64,000 nt of DNA, from NCBI GenBank assembly GCA_029747015.1, contig JAKOGI010000571.1, forward strand, positions 50,001 to 114,000, given 5' to 3'. Origin of the DNA: Carnegiea gigantea (taxonomy: Eukaryota > Streptophyta > Magnoliopsida > Caryophyllales > Cactaceae). Of the stretch, positions 33,626-46,107 are shown in pieces (within the stretch, counting starts at the first letter, position 1; the number at the start of each line of letters is the position of its first letter). The notes beneath the pieces are model-generated. The model saw nothing but the letters and a program-made list of their open reading frames with translations, did not search any database and was not told the origin of the DNA. Made by a program: the position numbers and the translations under genes.

Positions 33626-35103
33626 TGTTGATTATATTTAGTTTTGATGATAACAAATCCAAGAGTAACATATTTGTCTAAGTAATGTTGTTCCAAACAA
33701 GCTCTCCAAACAGGGCCTAATACACCGTTGTTCCTACACCGCTGTTTGTGATATTTTATTAACCTGGTGGCTAAATGTTGAGAACAAGTCTTAGGAACAG
33801 GTTCCGAGCTTCAGTGACACAAGATCAGCAAACAACACATATGGTTTAAGTCTTGAGGAACATTCAGCTACACAAGATCACCCAAGGAATCAAGGTGACC
33901 AAGGTGTTTTGGAGTAGCATATTCACTCTTGACAAGACGACTAATTCTTACAAGGAGTCTTGGTTAATTTAGTTTTTATCTTTTAGACTCTTGTTAATAT
34001 GCCAATCTTGAAAATATCATTTTTAGCACTTCTTGAAAACGGTTTTCGAAAAGTTGCTTTGGGACACCATTTCCAAACAACCCTGTAAACAGGGTGCCTA
34101 GGGTGTTCTCAAAAACTACAGTAGCTACATCAGTCTTATCTGGAAATTTGCTTCGGTTGGCTGCCAGATCTAAAAAGACTTGTTTTGAATTTGAAAAAAA
34201 AAATAAAAAATTACAAAACCGTTTTTGCTAAAGATTTCTCTTGAAAGATTCTTATCCCTTATTTTTAGGTCTTGATTGAATTTGGGATAAATCAAGATTT
34301 TATCCTTTTCAAGCTAGATTACTCGGCCAAGATATTTTAAGAAAATCTTCTCTCCTCTCTTAGCCGTTGGAAATCTTTGATGAATCTTCTAAGCGACTAA
34401 AAATAGAGGATTTTCCCTATCTTTTGAAAAGAATAGCCGTTGGGTTGTGCGTTTAAATATTGAAATTCTCTCTCAATTTGACAATCCGGTTTTTACAAAG
34501 AAGTAAGAGATTCTTAGAGCTGAATTTCAAAGAGAAAAACCGTGAGAAGATTGTGCTTAACTGAGCTTTCAATTTCTTGGCATAATAGGACTTCATTGTA
34601 CCTTACATCTGCTTAACTCAGAAGCACCCCAGTAAGGTGTTTTGTACCCCTGTTCTCAGAACAGAAAGTGAGTGAGTGTGTCCTCAGTCGTGTGGACTTT
34701 GGACGTGTCCTATCTGGTGAGATTGGACGTGGTGTAACCTGTCTTAGGGAAGAAGGTTACGTGGGTTACAAGTTGTAACAAGGAGTGTTGCTTTTGTAAC
34801 GTTTTCAGCCCGTTAGTGAAGTGGTTAAATCCTACACGAGGTAGGTCGTGGTTTTTCACACCTCAGTTGGGCTAGAGGTGTTTTCCACGTAAAAATTGTG
34901 TGTGCTTTATTTTCGCATTTATTACTTTGAATTTCGCTACTGAATCAATTGAGAACAACCGCTACAAACAAGGCGTAAGGTTATTTGTGATTTACAAACA
35001 ATCTCTGCAATCAAGTGCTACGGTTGTTTGTCAGTTATTAGGCGAAAATCGACCACCACAATTCACCCCCTCTCTTGTGGTTGTGTACTCTTGGAATTCA
35101 ACA
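33626..35103 (+). mobile_element. Sirevirus 3' LTR, complete
   Basis: 1478 bp, begins TGTTGATTATATT and ends GAATTCAACA, with inverted TGTTG/CAACA tips. A TATA-like TTTAAATA at about 34452-34459 suggests transcription starts near 34485. Several CCCTGTT/AACAGGG words occur. Confidence 0.93.
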
Positions 35104-37367
35104 CATATTAAATAGAAAGTGATAGATTGCCTAGGGTGAGAGTGGGCCTAAGGTAAGAGTGGGTTAGAGGATGTACATAAGGTGTGGGTGTGGCTATTCA
35201 GAAAGTCGTTGTGATAGGAACTGTATACTTTAACTCTTTTTGGATGAATATTATTTGATTTCTTTGCTTTTTGCACACCTCGTGGTGTCCTAATAATGAG
35301 CCTCATTTTATAATACTAAGGTACCTTTGTGTGAGTTTACTTATCTAGTTTCTTTTCCTTTAACCTGAGAGTTAATTGTCTTGGATTTATATCCATGTTT
35401 TTATTTATGTACATGCTTCATGGTTCTAACATCAATAAATGGAGCCTTTTTTTCATAAAGTCTAAGGGTTAGTTCAAGATGGATTTATCTATATGTTTAT
35501 TTTTTAACCACGTGCTTTGATGGTTCTAAAATCACTACATCAAGCCTCATTTCACATAAGTTGGTTCGAGTAACTCCATAGCTAACAATTATGTACTTTT
35601 GGTCCAACTGATTTTAGTCCAAAATTGATTCCTACTTGGACAGACTTATTTTTCTGTATACAATCTCTAAGCTAGGGTCTCTGAATTGTTCTATGATGTT
35701 ATATTTAATTTTGAGTGACAATACTACAATAGGGGACATAGAAAGGGGGGAGGGAAGAGAGAAATCTAATGGTGGTCAGTGGGTTTGAGTAGGTATGGGT
35801 CATAGAGGTCTAACATTGATTTGTTAGTTGCATTAGGTGGGTTTTTGAAATTTAGCAGGTGAACGAGTGAAAGCAAAATTTTAAGACATTGATGTCCATT
35901 TTAATTCTTTTGAATTAGAGTAACATACTTGATTGGAGTCTAATGTTGTATTACGCCCTCTCAATGGTACATTCTTTATTGATGATTTGCCCTATTTGTC
36001 CCTTTCTTCTCCCATTGTAATTTACATGCTTTTACAAGTGGTATGTGGCTTTGTGCTGCATTATTTGACTGGTCACTTAGGGGCACCTTTGGGATTTCAT
36101 TAGGAGATTCCATAAGAGTCATAATATTTATAATCAATAGTTTCTCCCCCTTCCCCGAAGTTCATATAGGGTACTTTGTTTCCTTTTTCTTTTTGATTTG
36201 CATATGTGATGTTGATTCTTGACTCTTAATATGTCTCAATTGGTCATCTAGAGTGGCAAGGTTGTTTATTATCTTCTCTTCGCATTAAATAATTTCCTCT
36301 ATCTTCACTCTTGATGTTATAAGGTATAAGCCTGATGGTGTACCTATATCTCTTTATCTATTTAAGAAGAGTTGTGTTGTTTATCCTGAACAAGCTTAGA
36401 ATTATGTCATCCTAAATTAGTTTTGAGTTTTTTTTTGGTGATCAAACTCGTTTTTCTATCCTATGTGTACTAATGAGTTTTTAAACATGCTTTCTCAAGT
36501 TGCTTTTCTATCTCGTGTGCAGTTATGTACAGAGTATTTCTTTGTTTCAGTTTTTAAGATGGATTCACATGACTGGAGTGAAATATGATCGTTTGTGGCT
36601 CAAACTTTAAAGGATCCAGAGCTTCAAGACCCTAAAGTTGGATTGTTTTTCACAAGGGTGCTACCAAGGTTTAACTCTTTGTGTAACATACTTGTGAATG
36701 AGCTTTTTGATCCAAGAGGTTGTTGTTGGCCCGCATCCTTATATTCCCATAGAAGATATAGTCCGTCCAATTTATGTCAAAAAATTATTTTACGTGTACA
36801 AGTGTAGTGTATAAATGAGGTTTACGCCAAAAAATTATTTTACATGTACAAGTGTAGTTGTGTCATTACTGTTCCATCAACCTATATATATTTCATGAAA
36901 ATTATTTTAAATTATTACAATTTTATGACAAAAATATTAATTTTTAAGGACATTTTTCGAAGTTAAAATGTTTTGTTTAAAGCACAGGTCTATATTAGTA
37001 ATTCAAAAGATAAAAACAGCTCATAATTTACCTTGCCTATCCTCGCACGATAGTGATAGGCAGTTACAGAAGCTTGAAACTGCCATCTATACAGTTGCAT
37101 CTCCTAGAGATTGTTAACAGATATTTTTCCCAAAAAAGAAGAATTCTGGGGCTCAGTCAGTGTGCATGGAAATGGTGAGGAGGAGAAAAAGTTAGAAACA
37201 ACTTACACAAAACCAAACTTCTCACCCTCCTCCAACAGATTCACGTTGCATGCCCACCAACTAGGTCTTGCATTTCAATCGACCGTAGATATCAATATCT
37301 AGGTAAAGCGTAGAAATCAAACCCAGCAAATCATGCAATGATGGTTGGGACCGGTGGCAGTGAATGA
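35104..37367. other. Gene-less interval
   Basis: AT-rich DNA without a supported gene, RNA or element. The open frame at 36595-36807 lacks recognisable motifs. AT-rich direct repeats of GCCAAAAAATTATTTTAC occur near 36775-36845. Confidence 0.6.
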
Positions 37368-39545
37368 CACACGTGTTTTGACCCGCTCATGGGTCGCACT
37401 TACATTAGTCGGCATGTAATTTTTCATGAAAATCATTTTCCCTACTCGAAGTTGGTTCGAAATCCTTACTCCATAACTTTTTCAAGTCCAGATTGTCTCG
37501 TTACCTCGTTGCCTCGTATTTGCCTTACCCCTACCCTACCCAGTTCGGTCCCCCCTGGCTCGCCTAATGTTGCTATTTTGCAGGCCCAGCCTAGCCTGAT
37601 CCTCGACCGGCCTCTGACCTCTTCGGCCTAGCCTATTTCCTCTTCTACCCCGTTGACCACCCACTTCCTCGGCCTATTTCACTCCCTCGCCCACTCCCTC
37701 TGCATACTCAACTAAAGCTGGGCCTATATCTCCCCCCAGCCTACTTCTTACCTAGCCTCGCCCATTCACTCTCCTCGGCCCCCTGGGCCTTAGGCTCTTT
37801 CCTCGCCTCAACTTGGCCTACCCACGGCCACTGGGCCCATCTCAGTGGCCTCCTCCCCGTCTCCACACAACTCGCCAACCCTTGCCTCTTTTACTTTTCT
37901 TCCCCCACCTTCAAATAATTATCCCATGATTACTAGGGCCAAGAATGGTATTAGGAAACCCAAAGTTATTTTGTCTCTTGACGTCGATATGGTAGGTCTC
38001 GAACGTACTTCTTTTAAATAGGCTTCTAAAGATCCTAAATGGTAAGAGGCTATGACTGATGAATATAATGCTTTACTCACTAATGATACTTGGCAGTTGG
38101 TTCCACCCCACTCAGGTCATAATTTGGTGGGTTATAAATGGGTTTATTGAGTCAAATTGAATTCAAATGGGTCTATAAAATGATACAAGGCAAGGTTTGT
38201 TACCTTAGACAATCATCAGTAGGCTGGCATTAATTACCATCAGACATTTAGTCCCATTGTTAAACCCCCCACTATTCATCTTGTTCTCTCTTTAACTCTC
38301 ACCTTTGGTTGGCCCAGTCGGCAGTTGGATGTTAAGAATGCCTTTCTTCATGGCACTTTGACTAAGGAAGTTTACATGTGCCAACCCCCTGGGTTTGTTC
38401 ATCCTCACTATCATCGCCACATGTGTAAACTCAAGAAAGCTATTTATGGCCTTAAACAGGCTCCTTGAGCATGGTTCTATAAATTTAGCTGTTTTCTTTT
38501 GTCTGATGATTTTCTTCGCTCTCCCTCTGATATCTCTATGTTTGTATACCACCATGGCACTACTACTTTGATTCTACTTCTTTATGTTAATGACATCATT
38601 CTTACTGGTAGTTCCATATCTGTCCTTCATCAGTTTATCTTCGTTCTCTCTCATCAGTTTGCTATGAAGGACCTAGGTGACCTATATTATTTCTTGGGTG
38701 CTCAAGTTGTGTGGAATTCTAAGGGCAAATTTTTCACTCAGTAAAAATATGTTCATGACCTCATTCGTAAGTTTCATATGTATACTGCTAAACCTGTTCG
38801 CACCCCGTCTCTTTCTAGAACCTCCTTGACCCTTACAGATGGCGAGTTACTTGCAAATCCCACTGAGTGCAGGAGTATGGTAGGTGCATTGCAACATTTG
38901 ACTATGAGGAGATCTGATATTGCTTATGCAGTACATATTGTTTCCTAATTCATGCATGCTCCCTGTACTACTCACCTACATGCTGTTAAGCATATATTTC
39001 GGTATTTGCAGGCTACCTTGAGTTATGGTCTGCAGCTTCATCCTGCTGCCACTCCTTCTGTTATTATTGCCTACTCTAATGATGATTGGGTAGGTTGCAA
39101 GGATTCTTGTCAGTCTGCTACAGGTTATGCAGTGTTCTTTGACCCCAATCTTATCTCCTGATGCTCCAAGAAACAACCTACTATGTCGAAATCTTCAGCT
39201 AAAGCTGAGTATCACGCGGTTGCCTATACTATTACTGAAACTATTTGGATTCGGAAGCTACTGCATGATCTTCGTATTCATCTCTTCAATCCCACTAGAG
39301 TGTATTGTGATAACATCAGTGCTTCCTACATGGCTGTCAATCCGGTTCAGCATGGTCGCAGTAAATGTATGGCGATTGATTATCATTTTGTACGTGAGCG
39401 TGTTGCTCATACTGACGTTGTTGCTTGCTATATTCCTACTACGCTTCAGTTAGTAGACATTTTTACAAAAGGTTTGTCTTCTAAGTTGTTTGATTTTTTC
39501 AGGGACAATCTATCAATATGTTCCTCCCAACAGATTGAGGGGGCG
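37368..39545 (+). pseudogene. Decayed copia pol (integrase end to RNase H)
   Basis: Starts with the end of copia integrase (FDPLMGRTYISRHVIF, about 37377-37424), then a Pro/Ser-rich linker, a MITRAKNGIRKP motif (about 37925), reverse transcriptase fragments ([21 protein letters not shown]) and RNase H with ENIWIR-like and YCDNISASYMAV segments. At least eight in-frame stops interrupt it (about 38044, 38149, 38180, 38219, 38467, 38742, 38946 and 39159). The reverse transcriptase active site reads YVND in place of YVDD and the first RNase H acidic residue reads Asn, so it is inactive. Gag, protease and most of integrase are missing. ORFs 38499-38744, 38952-39161 and 39183-39548 are its longest open pieces. 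Confidence 0.85.
39533..39543 (+). other. Polypurine tract of the decayed copia element
   Basis: TTGAGGGGGCG immediately follows the RNase H end and precedes AT-rich sequence starting TAACAGTATATAG, probably a mutated 3' LTR start. The far LTR end was not found. Confidence 0.5.
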
Positions 39546-42325
39546 TAACAGTATATAGAGGACAAATATATAATTTTTGTATTCCCTGACTGATATATGT
39601 ATATGCCAGGCTCCCCAATTGGGGTAGAACCGTGACTTGCTCTCATACTAATGTCTGTTTGGGTAAGTTTAGAATGAGGCTTTTTTTGCCGGGAGGTGTT
39701 TGTCAGTAATTTAATACATACTTGACATGAATCACGAAGGAAGATTTTGATCAGGGGCACATTAGTATTCTTCTCTTCTACCTTTTTGATCTAAATCTAT
39801 GCCAAGTAGTACAGTTGTACGCATACATTTAAATCTTTGTATGAGTTAATAGTGAATAGGTTGAGAGGTTTAAGGAATAGCAATTTGTGCAATGTGGGTT
39901 TTTTTACAACATTATTTTTTAGAATGTTTTGTAATTGTATACAGTTTTCACCCTATGATTTACATTGGTTATTTCTATATCAAGGGGATGTCTTTAGCCA
40001 CGATTGCTAGCGGCAAGCTCTAATTTCATGCTTTTTGAAAGTCTATTCAGTTACAAGGTATTTATTAGTATTTTTATCTCATTCCAATAAAAGTTTTCTC
40101 TCCATTTTGTGAGAACTGGGTTGTCTATTTTCTCGGCATTAGTATAAGTTAGGTTGTTGTCACCTCTCATGTGAGTTTGGTTCATTGTCTTTGTTCGATT
40201 TATTATACCTTCGAAAATTCAGAGGCCGATCTTCACCTAGATCTTATCATATTAGATTTACTTTTTGCTTAATGTATAAGTCAACAATGTAAGTCCATTT
40301 GGTTCTACGACTATGATCTTCCTATCAAATGCAATCCATCAGCCAACTCTATAAAGTTATACTATAGGCCATCTACATTTGATGAAGATGTATTGCCATT
40401 GGAAAATGCAATTGTACATGTCATGTGATTCTCATTATTGAATTATTGCTTTTTCTTATAAAAAAGTGGAATTACCTTAAAAATGTTTATTAATTTAGTT
40501 TTGCTTAATACAAATCTTGTATTTACTTCTTTTTGTACCTTAAAATGCAAAATGCACACATAGATTTTATAAGATTGTAACCAAGTTATTAGATTTTCTA
40601 GCCCTCTCTTTGAAACTTGATGTTTCTTAATTCCAATCTATTTTGATATGAATTGCTGCAAATTTTTATGCCAAAATGTTTATACATGAATTTTAAGAAG
40701 TATTCCTTCATGTGATGTCCCTTTTCTTCTTTTCAATTATTCAATGCCATCTGTTAGGAATTTTTTATGATCGAAATGGATGTATGGATATTTAAATAAA
40801 ATAATTAACATTGGATTTATGTGAAAAACTCACAAATGGAAAAAATCTTGGGTGGAAAAATCGAAAGAAAATCCACTATAATTGTAGTGAGTATATGTAT
40901 GGTCTCAAGAGGAGGATAGTACAACGAGATCAATATAATAGAAAGTAAAGATCAAGAAAATAAAAATCCCAAAAATCAAAGTGAAACCAACCTAGATAAG
41001 AAAATAGCGGAATAGGCGTGTTTTCACTACTACAATAGATGATGAGTTTATAGTGAAGAAAAGATATATAAAAAATAATGGTTGGATAAATATGGATGAA
41101 ATGTTCACTAAAAACTCATAATGAAGCTCTACAATAATCATCACTAATCCTTGCATTAAGCATCATAATCACGAAATAATACAAAGCAAAATGGCAAATA
41201 ACAGACCAAAATAAGAGTAGCCCAAGAGTCATAATCTACCACAGACTACGGGTTGGGCCATGGTCCCGTTGTAGACCTCACTAGAAGCCCAAGGCACCAG
41301 GGCAATTGTAACATTGCTACCACAGGGGTTAGTGGTGTTAGTGATTTCTAAAATTTTGCAAAGTAATGGACATAGGTCCGCCTAAAAACTGACCGTAACT
41401 TGTGCTTATAGCTGTACATTAGATACCTGTAATAATAAAAACATAAAGGATACATCCCACAAGCTTGAAGCTTAGACGCTAGAGACTACAACTCTACGAG
41501 TCACACACTTGGAGTACACAAACTAAGAAATTAAATAAAAGAAAGAAATGAAAGGTATAGCTTAACGAATCACACATTTGGAGGGAGTGACCTGCCAAAG
41601 AACATGGGGAAAAGAAAAATGAGGAGGGAGTGACCTGCCACACGCTCAATGGACAATCTCCAATCCCGAAAATAAAACAATTGCACACAGTACCAAAAGT
41701 AGCCAACACATAGAAATCGTATTTAATATCAACATATTAACCATAAAAGACTCCAATGTGAAGCTATCCTTCACTTTTCCTAAACATCAGGGACAATTTG
41801 GTATCCTACTCCCAACTGGCCATTCAATAACAAAGAATTGCTTTGAAAGCTACCAACTAGAGTTCTTTAGTAAGAAGCAGAAAATAATACACAAAGGGCA
41901 AGAAACTTCACTTAAATAAAGTTAAATCTTTATAAATCGATTTCTCTCTCAAGAAAGTCATTTGTAATCTAATAAGAGTTCTCTTCAGATAATATACATA
42001 ATTCCCAATTCTTTTCACTGGCATATTTCATAAATGATAATTTTTCAACTCATAACCATTAGTAAAATCACTTTCAGGATATTGGATTCACACGTTAGTG
42101 CTTTCACTAAAGGAGTAATATAACTCATGACTTTTTCTATCCTTGGGTTTTGTATCCTCGAGTCTCCCAAAGGTAACAGACTTCTATCCTTGTCAGGATA
42201 GTAATGGCCAGGATGCCTGCTCTATTTAGGACCTAAGGTCTACTCCCGTGACAGAGCCCTTTACAATAGAACTATCCTTCTAAGCCGAAACTTCTCAATT
42301 GAAATTCACTTTCAAGCACGAAAGA
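39546..42325. other. Gene-less interval
   Basis: Probably begins with the remnant 3' LTR of the copia element, then AT-rich DNA. GAGGGAGTGACCTGCCA is repeated at about 41583 and 41625. No gene seen. Confidence 0.55.
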
Positions 42326-43292
42326 TGAGCACTACCATAAGCACACAGGTAGTCGTAGCATAGATAAAAAGATCGCTCCTGTAATCTGTTGAGTTTTGTC
42401 TATAAAAATATGCTAAGTAAAATTCTAATTAAACAGGGTTTAAGTTAACAACTTAAAATTCATTGATTTTAAATCAATTAAGGAAAGATGCCTAGGAATT
42501 CATGTAGTTATAAAAGTTGATTAGATCAAAATGATAAGCATGTGCTTTTCTCCAATCGGTTAATCTTGAGGAATTGCAATCTCTCCCAAAATTTAGTCTA
42601 TTCTTTCGAAATCAACCAAATTTACTTAAACTAAGCAAAAGTCATTTTTTTAAACTAATGCGTCTTAATCCAAGTTGAATATCTTCGATTACTCTCTAGT
42701 CCTTCTAACTGCAAATCTCTCTTTCGAGACGACGTTATGTCAGGTTTTATTAAGCAATCTAACAATCAAATGTCACATTTCAGTTTTTCACTCAATTGTT
42801 TCAAGTGTCCATGCAAACTTTGGCCAAAAATCCACTCACAACATGATAATCACTTGATAGAACGAAATCAAACTAATCATGAAATAAGCACGATTCTATA
42901 GATTAAAACATAATCCAACTGCACTTTTATAAACTACTAAATCCCTAGACAAAATAAAACTACTCACACATGATAAAAGATTAAACAACAAACCAATATT
43001 TTGGTGAAATCTAAGAGGTAGAGCTTGACTGAGATAGCCTTTCAACCGAGGGCTTCAAACCGCCTCTAAATCAAACACACACTCTTAAGATTTCTTACTA
43101 AAATAATAATCAAACTAAGAATCTAAACTAAAGAACAAAATCTGAGAAAGAAGATGAACTATGCTATCCTTGCTTCTTCTCCATTGCTGCTGAACGACTC
43201 CTTTTATAGAAAAATTTAGATGTTTTCAGCCACACAACCGAAGGAAAATGAAGAGGCAATAGTTTCACCTCTCATCACGGTCCGATCACAGT
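42326..43292 (-). mobile_element. Left (3') LTR of the Athila-like element, partial
   Basis: Aligns with 46108 to about 47070 of the right LTR (for example AAAAAGATCGCTCCT, AGGAATTCATGTAGTTAT and CATGTGCTTTTCTC). The last ~240 bp present in the right LTR are replaced by unrelated sequence after about 43292. Confidence 0.8.
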
Positions 43293-43539
43293 GTCTACTG
43301 ACTCCGTTTTTTTTTTAAATTTTTCTGGGTTGGCACCCTATGGCCAAGGTACCTTGGCTGTGGTGCCAAAACATCTTATTCCTTAGTTTTTGTTTTCTCT
43401 CTCTTTTTTCCTTTTTTTCTTTTTTTTTCTTCTAACTACAAAAATAGTAAGAATCAAAGCTAAGTAAGAAAAAAAAAGGAAAGGGCCTTGGATTGCCTCC
43501 CAAGAAGTGCTTTTTAAGGTTAAGAGCTTGACCCTTCTT

Positions 43540-43722
43540 CTATGCGTGTTTCGGATCAGTAAGTGTATCGACGTTGGCCTCATCACGGATAACAAAGTCA
43601 AACTTTTTTAGTCGAAGGTACCATCGCAAAAGCTCGGATTGAAGGTCCTTCCTCTTCATAACTTGACGCCATAACGCATTATCAGTGTACAAAACAAAGC
43701 ATACTCGTAACCCATTAGACAA
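43540..43722 (-). pseudogene. RNase H C-terminal remnant (Athila-like)
   Basis: The frame ends in a piece typical of Ty3/gypsy RNase H: YTDNALWRQ, then LLRWYLRLKKFDFVIRDE. The normal DHLSRL-type end is altered and the fragment stops at 43540. Upstream reverse transcriptase and downstream integrase are deleted. The overlapping frame at 43735-43956 belongs to the pre-reverse-transcriptase linker. Confidence 0.6.
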
Positions 43723-44200
43723 GCTACTATCGACTTATTCAACCCCCATTTCAAAATCCACATCAAAGCCTTCTATAGGGGGAAAAGAGAGAACAACCTG
43801 AGCAAAACCTGCAATAGTCGCTCGTAGAAGACTCATTAGAAATATGGGCCTCAACCTTGGGCATGTTAGGTGGCATAAAAGCAGTAAACTCCACCTTAAC
43901 ATACCTTTGGTCGGGGTCCTTATGAGAAATCTAGTTAAAGTCAGGAGGATGTTCACAATTCAAGACATCCTCTATACCAATCTCAGGGGAAGGAGGAAAT
44001 CCATCCAATACAGAAGAATTCGGAGAAGCCACTTTCTCCTTCCTATAACAAAACACAGCATAGCGTTCTTCCACCTAAAAAGTTATACGTCCCTTTCTTA
44101 CATCAATAAGGTAACTAGCTGTAGCTAAAATGGGCTGACCTAGGATAACTTGAGCATCATCGGTCTCGGGCCTATCAACTATGATAAAGTCCTCAAACAC

Positions 44201-44395
44201 CTAAATATCTCCTATATTGACTGGCACATTATCCAATCTGCCTATGGATTGTGTCTCAAAACTATCTGCTAGCTGTAGTGAAAAGGGTGTGGCTTGTAAT
44301 GGTCCTAGGTGAAGCTTATGAAACAAAGAATGTGGCATAATACTAAGGCTTGCACCTAGATCACATAAAGCTCTCTCAATTTCCACCTTTCCCAT
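44201..44395 (-). pseudogene. Aspartic protease remnant (Athila-like)
   Basis: ALCDLGASLSIMPHSLF is the active-site region of the retroviral-type protease of Athila/Tat elements, where DLGAS replaces the usual DTG/DSG. It is followed by LQLADSFETQSIGRLDNVPV. In-frame stops separate it from gag (44419-45831), so only fragments of the polyprotein remain. Confidence 0.75.
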
Positions 44396-44418
44396 AATAC
44401 AAGGGATAGAAAAACTAC

Positions 44419-45831
44419 CTAGGTAAGGGAGCTTAGGTGGAAAATTATGGGGATCTCTATAGTGTCATTCTCTGTCAATCTGGCAGTCTTGCCACCATCA
44501 TTCCTCTCCTTACTTGCAGCCATGATTATTTTCTTACCCTCTTCCATTGATATATTCTCAGGGTCAGTGGAGTTCTTTACTTCTTCCTTTAACGTGACAC
44601 AATTACATTGCTCATGACGGTTAGGTTTGGCCTTGCTAGAAAGTCTATCTAAGAGCATAGATGAAAAGTTAGCTTTTTAGGCAATCTGGGCTTCCAACAT
44701 CCTATTATGAGTTGCAAGCACATCAACCTTTAAGGCTAAATGTTTAATGTACTCATCATGTTTTTGTTGTGCCATAAGCATACTTTCCATCATTGTTTCT
44801 AACTTGGACTTTTGGGGTACATTAGAAAGGAAAGGTCTTTGAAAATCGAGGGGTGGTCTAGCATTCATTAGGGGCATATTCAAAGGGTTTATATTAGACA
44901 TATATGAGAAGTTCAGATGATTTTTCCAAACCAGATTGTAGGTACTAGAATAAGGGTCATTGGCCGGCCGTGGGTTAAAGTTTTAAACACAGTTAACTTC
45001 ACTAGAGTATTGGAAAAAAGGGATCCCAACTTGATAATTCAAAGTCACATACTCAATAGATCCACAAATTTCACACGGGGAAGGGGCACTAGAATTCACA
45101 GCATTAACATTCTTTCTGTCCAATCTTTGAGTCATGGCATGTACTTTACCTCCAACCTATTTGGGTTGGCCTCATTCGGTGGACCATTGGAAATTGTTAA
45201 GTGCCATCTCCCTAATTAAGTTATGGGCTTCATCCTCAGTTTTGTTCATCAATGTTCCTCCCGTTGCCGCATCAATAGCAGACCTTATAGATTGGGTCAC
45301 ACCATTATAAAAAGCTTGGATTATCATCTGACGTTAAAGACCATGATGGGGGCATAAACGCAGTAAATCTTTAAACTGCTCCCAAGCTTCATAGAGCATC
45401 TCTTCATCTTTTTGCGTAAAGTCGGTGATTTGATTCCTTAAGCTGGCCGTTTTGCTCAGAGGAAAAAACTTGGCGAGGAAGGCTCTTTTAACTCATCCCA
45501 AGTGGTAATACATCCCAATGGCAAAGAGTGTACCCAAGCCCTTGCTTTATCTCTCAATGAGAAGGGAAATAAGCGCAATCGGATGGCATCATTAGAGACT
45601 CCATTAAGCTTTAATGTGTCGCACACCTGTAAAAAGACCGAGCGGTGGATTCGGGTCTTCCAAAGCAGTTCCTTCAAATTGGGATTATTGCACCATGGAG
45701 ATGAGTGCCCATTTGAACTCAAAATTGTTGGCATTAATAGTAGGGCGAGTGATACTTGAGGCGATCCCTTGGACTCCAGGGGTAACGAAATCTCAAAGTG
45801 TCCTTCTTTGGTCACCTTCTCCTCCAGCCAT
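44419..45831 (-). pseudogene. Gag remnant (Athila-like)
   Basis: Starts at the ATG at 45831 (MAGGEGDQRRTL). Typical motifs follow across several frames: FLQVCDTLKLNGVSNDAIRL, FPFSLRDKARAWVHSLP and ITTWDEL (45456-45700), then a retained QIIQAFYNG-type segment near 45310. Frameshifts lie near 45680 and 45460, with stops near 44900 and 44660. Further on are a Met/Gln-rich segment (44677-44901) and a linker (44419-44658) leading to protease. Confidence 0.75.
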
Positions 45832-46083
45832 GTTTGTTAAATTCCTTCTTGCCTCTCGTCTTTCTTCTTCAATCTTTTGCTTCTTCCTCCTTAAGCGGAA
45901 AGTCCTTTCAATCTCGGGATCGGGTTCGTACGAGATTGGACTTCGCATAAATGGAAAAAATTTCTGCAAACACTATCACTAATACTGCCAGAGCAATCAA
46001 ACAAGAAAATAAAAAGAAAAAGTAAAAGGCAATAAAATACTTAGTCACTTTCGCAAGACTAAATCAATGGTTAACAGATTGAG

Positions 46084-46107
46084 TCCTCGGCAGCGATGCC
46101 GAAAATT
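46084..46107 (-). other. Primer-binding region of the Athila-like element
   Basis: Right after the LTR end (TGGTCA) the minus strand reads AATTTTCGGCATCGCTGCCG, a decayed form of the TGGCGCCGTTGCCGGGG sequence typical of Athila-group elements. Confidence 0.65.

Larger units (their letters stand above)
25893..35103 (+). mobile_element. Sirevirus-type Ty1/copia element, 5' LTR truncated
   Basis: Components in order: partial 5' LTR (25893-26291), Met-tRNA primer-binding site, gag with two zinc knuckles, pol in copia order (protease, integrase, reverse transcriptase, RNase H), a third ORF of the env-position type, two polypurine tracts and a complete 1478-bp 3' LTR (33626-35103) with TGTTG/CAACA ends. 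Third ORF, large size and the gag form are marks of the Sirevirus lineage. Over the shared ~399 bp the two LTRs differ by four transitions and one indel, about 1%, so the insertion is recent. The left target duplication cannot be tested because that LTR end is missing. Confidence 0.92.
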
